Origin: an uncultured beta proteobacterium
GTDB lineage: Bacteria; Pseudomonadota; Gammaproteobacteria; Burkholderiales; Burkholderiaceae_B
Assembly (NCBI GenBank): GCA_903932425.1
Contig: CAIZGG010000486.1
Span: forward strand, 1-55,487
Reading direction: 5' to 3'
DNA: 55,487 bases
Position numbers and translations under genes: made by a program. Shown here piece by piece: positions 53,844 to 55,487 of the stretch (its first letter is position 1; each line of letters opens with the position of its first letter). A model generated the notes under the pieces. The model was given only the letters and a program-made list of their open reading frames with translations. It was not told the DNA's origin and did not search any database.

Positions 53844-55487
53844 TCAGGGCGCTGAATTCTTCAACACGTGTTGAAGTTCTTCCATCGCGCTAGGGTTGTT
53901 CAGTGCAGAGAGATCGCCTAGCTTCTCTTGCATAAAAATATTGCGAATTAAACGACGCATCACCTTCTGGCTGCGCGTTTTAGGTAGATCTTTCATGACG
54001 TAAACCTTGCTTGGCCGAAAGGGCTTGCCCATTCGATCTGCGACGTGGTCTTTGATTAACGCCTCAAGAGCCGCTGGCTGCCCGGTGTAATCAGGCGAAG
54101 CAATCACAAAAATCACCAGTTTTTGACCTTTGCTTGGGTCAGAGACACCGATCGCAGCCGCTTCGCTCACTTCTTTGAGCGCTAGCAGAATCTCTTCGAC
54201 CTCTGCTGGGCCTAAACGCTTCCCGGCGATTTTTAGCGTGTCATCTGAGCGACCCAAAATATAAAAATAACCGTCGTTGTCATGCAAGGCTAGGTCGCCA
54301 TGGATCCACTGCCCAGTAATGGCTCGCCAATACGAGTCTAAATAGCGTTCGTCATCCATCCAAAAGGATTGAGTCATCCCCACAAAGGGCGCGCGGATCG
54401 ACAATTCGCCGATCGCGTTTCGGACTGAGTCACCTGCAGCATCGACCACATCAGTCGCTACACCAGGGCTGGCCGTATTGAAGGATGCGGCCGCAATTGG
54501 CTTGATGACAACGCTCGATAAAAGCGCGCAACTCGCTTCAGTGCCACCGGTGACGTTAATGATCGGGCAGGTGCCATGCCCAAAGTGTGTTTCAAACCAT
54601 TTGAAATGAACCGGGTCAATCGGTTCTCCGGCCGTGATTAACAAACGAATCGACGACAGATTTGGCTGTAAGGCGATTTCTGCATGGCTGGCGTAGCCAC
54701 GAATCAATGTTGGCGAAGCGCCATAAACCGTCACGCCATAGCGTTCGATCAGTTTGCCCATGCGGGTCCAGTCTGGATAATCGGGCGCGCCGTCATAGGT
54801 CACTAAGGTGGCGCCATTTAAAAGCGCCATGGTCGAAACCAGTGGGCCCGCAATCCACCCCATGTCTGCAGGCCAGCACACAACGTCACCCTGGCGCACG
54901 TCAAAGTGCACCTTCGAATCATGGGCCATCTTTAACGGAAAGCCTCCGTGCGTATGGACTGGACCTTTAGGTTTGCCTGTTGTCCCCGAGGTGTAGATCA
55001 CCATGAAGGGATCGTCTGCTGACATACGCGCCGAGGGGATGTGCTGCCCAGGGGTGTCGCTGCCCACTTGCGACCAGTCGATATCGCCCGCACGCAACGG
55101 TGGGCCTTCGGGTGAATATTTCCAGATAATGGTTTCAATCGTTGGCAACTGTTTACAGGCAGCCTCGATGATGGCCCTTGCGTCAACAAATTGCCCACGA
55201 CGGCTAAACCCCGTTGAGGCCACCAGCATGCGTGCGGTGCACGATGACAGACGCGCCACAATGGCATCTACACCAAAGCCGCTAAAAAGTGGGACAACAA
55301 TTGCGCCAAGATAGGACAAGCCAAGAAGTGTGACATTGGCCTCGATCCCATTTTCGATCAAGAGACCGACACGATCACCGCGCTTAAGTCCCAAGGCGGT
55401 CATGCCTGCCGCAAAGTTTTGCACACGTATTTTGAGTTCGGCAAAGGTGACCGTTTCGGGTGCTAACTGTTCACGTTCTGCGATCAA
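53844..55487 (-). CDS. Acetyl-CoA-synthetase-like AMP-forming ligase, 5'-truncated by window edge
   Basis: 547 residues of an adenylate-forming ligase, open to the window end, so the first codons lie outside. The ACS-type P-loop is YTSGTTGKPKGPVHTHGG, followed by CWPADMGWIAGP, VTGGTEASCA, WIHGDLALHD and GRSDDTLKIAGKRLGPAEVE. The C-terminal catalytic Lys is in TRSQKVMRR, where Gln replaces the usual Gly. About 60-100 N-terminal residues are missing. It would activate a short-chain acid, and the SDR gene 21 bp downstream suggests a small degradative operon. Confidence 0.9.
   Translation of the reverse strand: MIAEREQLAPETVTFAELKIRVQNFAAGMTALGLKRGDRVGLLIENGIEANVTLLGLSYLGAIVVPLFSGFGVDAIVARLSSCTARMLVASTGFSRRGQFVDARAIIEAACKQLPTIETIIWKYSPEGPPLRAGDIDWSQVGSDTPGQHIPSARMSADDPFMVIYTSGTTGKPKGPVHTHGGFPLKMAHDSKVHFDVRQGDVVCWPADMGWIAGPLVSTMALLNGATLVTYDGAPDYPDWTRMGKLIERYGVTVYGASPTLIRGYASHAEIALQPNLSSIRLLITAGEPIDPVHFKWFETHFGHGTCPIINVTGGTEASCALLSSVVIKPIAAASFNTASPGVATDVVDAAGDSVRNAIGELSIRAPFVGMTQSFWMDDERYLDSYWRAITGQWIHGDLALHDNDGYFYILGRSDDTLKIAGKRLGPAEVEEILLALKEVSEAAAIGVSDPSKGQKLVIFVIASPDYTGQPAALEALIKDHVADRMGKPFRPSKVYVMKDLPKTRSQKVMRRLIRNIFMQEKLGDLSALNNPSAMEELQHVLKNSAP

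Overview
This 55.5 kb window most likely comes from a betaproteobacterium of the order Burkholderiales, probably Alcaligenaceae-like. The reasons are six Bug/TctC-type periplasmic receptors without nearby TctAB partners, a complete Liv-type ABC operon, many single-copy catabolic enzymes, dense coding on both strands and moderate GC. This is judged from gene content only; no rRNA or marker gene is present. I saw no tRNA, IS element, phage gene or CRISPR array, and no non-coding gap exceeds 300 bp.

Layout. (1) 1-4569, plus strand: aldehyde dehydrogenase (5' end cut off), zinc alcohol dehydrogenase, D-tartrate dehydratase-like enolase-superfamily enzyme, and an M20 N-carbamoyl/ureido hydrolase. 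(2) 4662-8781: YadGH-like ABC exporter behind an AstE/AspA-like deacylase, then FkbM methyltransferase and ABM monooxygenase, closed by a strong terminator; an MFS transporter follows. (3) 10334-22187: a nitrogen-heterocycle region with dihydropyrimidinase/hydantoinase, hydantoin racemase, three NodB/PuuE-like deacetylase-fold hydrolases, a LivKGFHM transporter, a PaaK-like CoA ligase and a GAF protein. (4) 22287-24787: a persulfide-response module (BigR/SqrR-type repressor, persulfide dioxygenase, split YeeE/YedE pair, DUF2892 protein). (5) 24919-29704: a three-gene 2-oxoacid:ferredoxin oxidoreductase operon with a GltD-like flavoprotein and four-base gene overlaps. (6) 29954-34071: three Bug receptors and a D-2-hydroxyacid dehydrogenase. 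(7) 34284-40144: RhtB exporter, then a tightly packed leuB-leuC-leuD-like operon ending in a NitT/TauT-type binding protein and a TsuA-like YeeE/YedE transporter. (8) 40230-55487: VOC protein, Fe3+/phosphonate-type ABC transporter, ketopantoate reductase-like enzyme, a ligase-Bug-ModA-like operon, further Bugs, an unknown exported protein with a 43-bp tandem repeat at its 3' end, an SDR lacking the usual catalytic residues, and a partial acetyl-CoA-synthetase-like ligase.

Overall this is a catabolic and uptake region for organic acids and cyclic ureides. The two clusters most likely to hide undescribed chemistry are the leuBCD-like operon, whose LeuB homologue carries Arg where isopropylmalate dehydrogenases carry Glu, and the hydantoin-type region with three deacetylase-fold hydrolases. 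Start codons were adjusted where a ribosome-binding site, an overlap or the family N-terminus favoured an internal start. Homology statements come from recognising motifs by eye, not from database searches.
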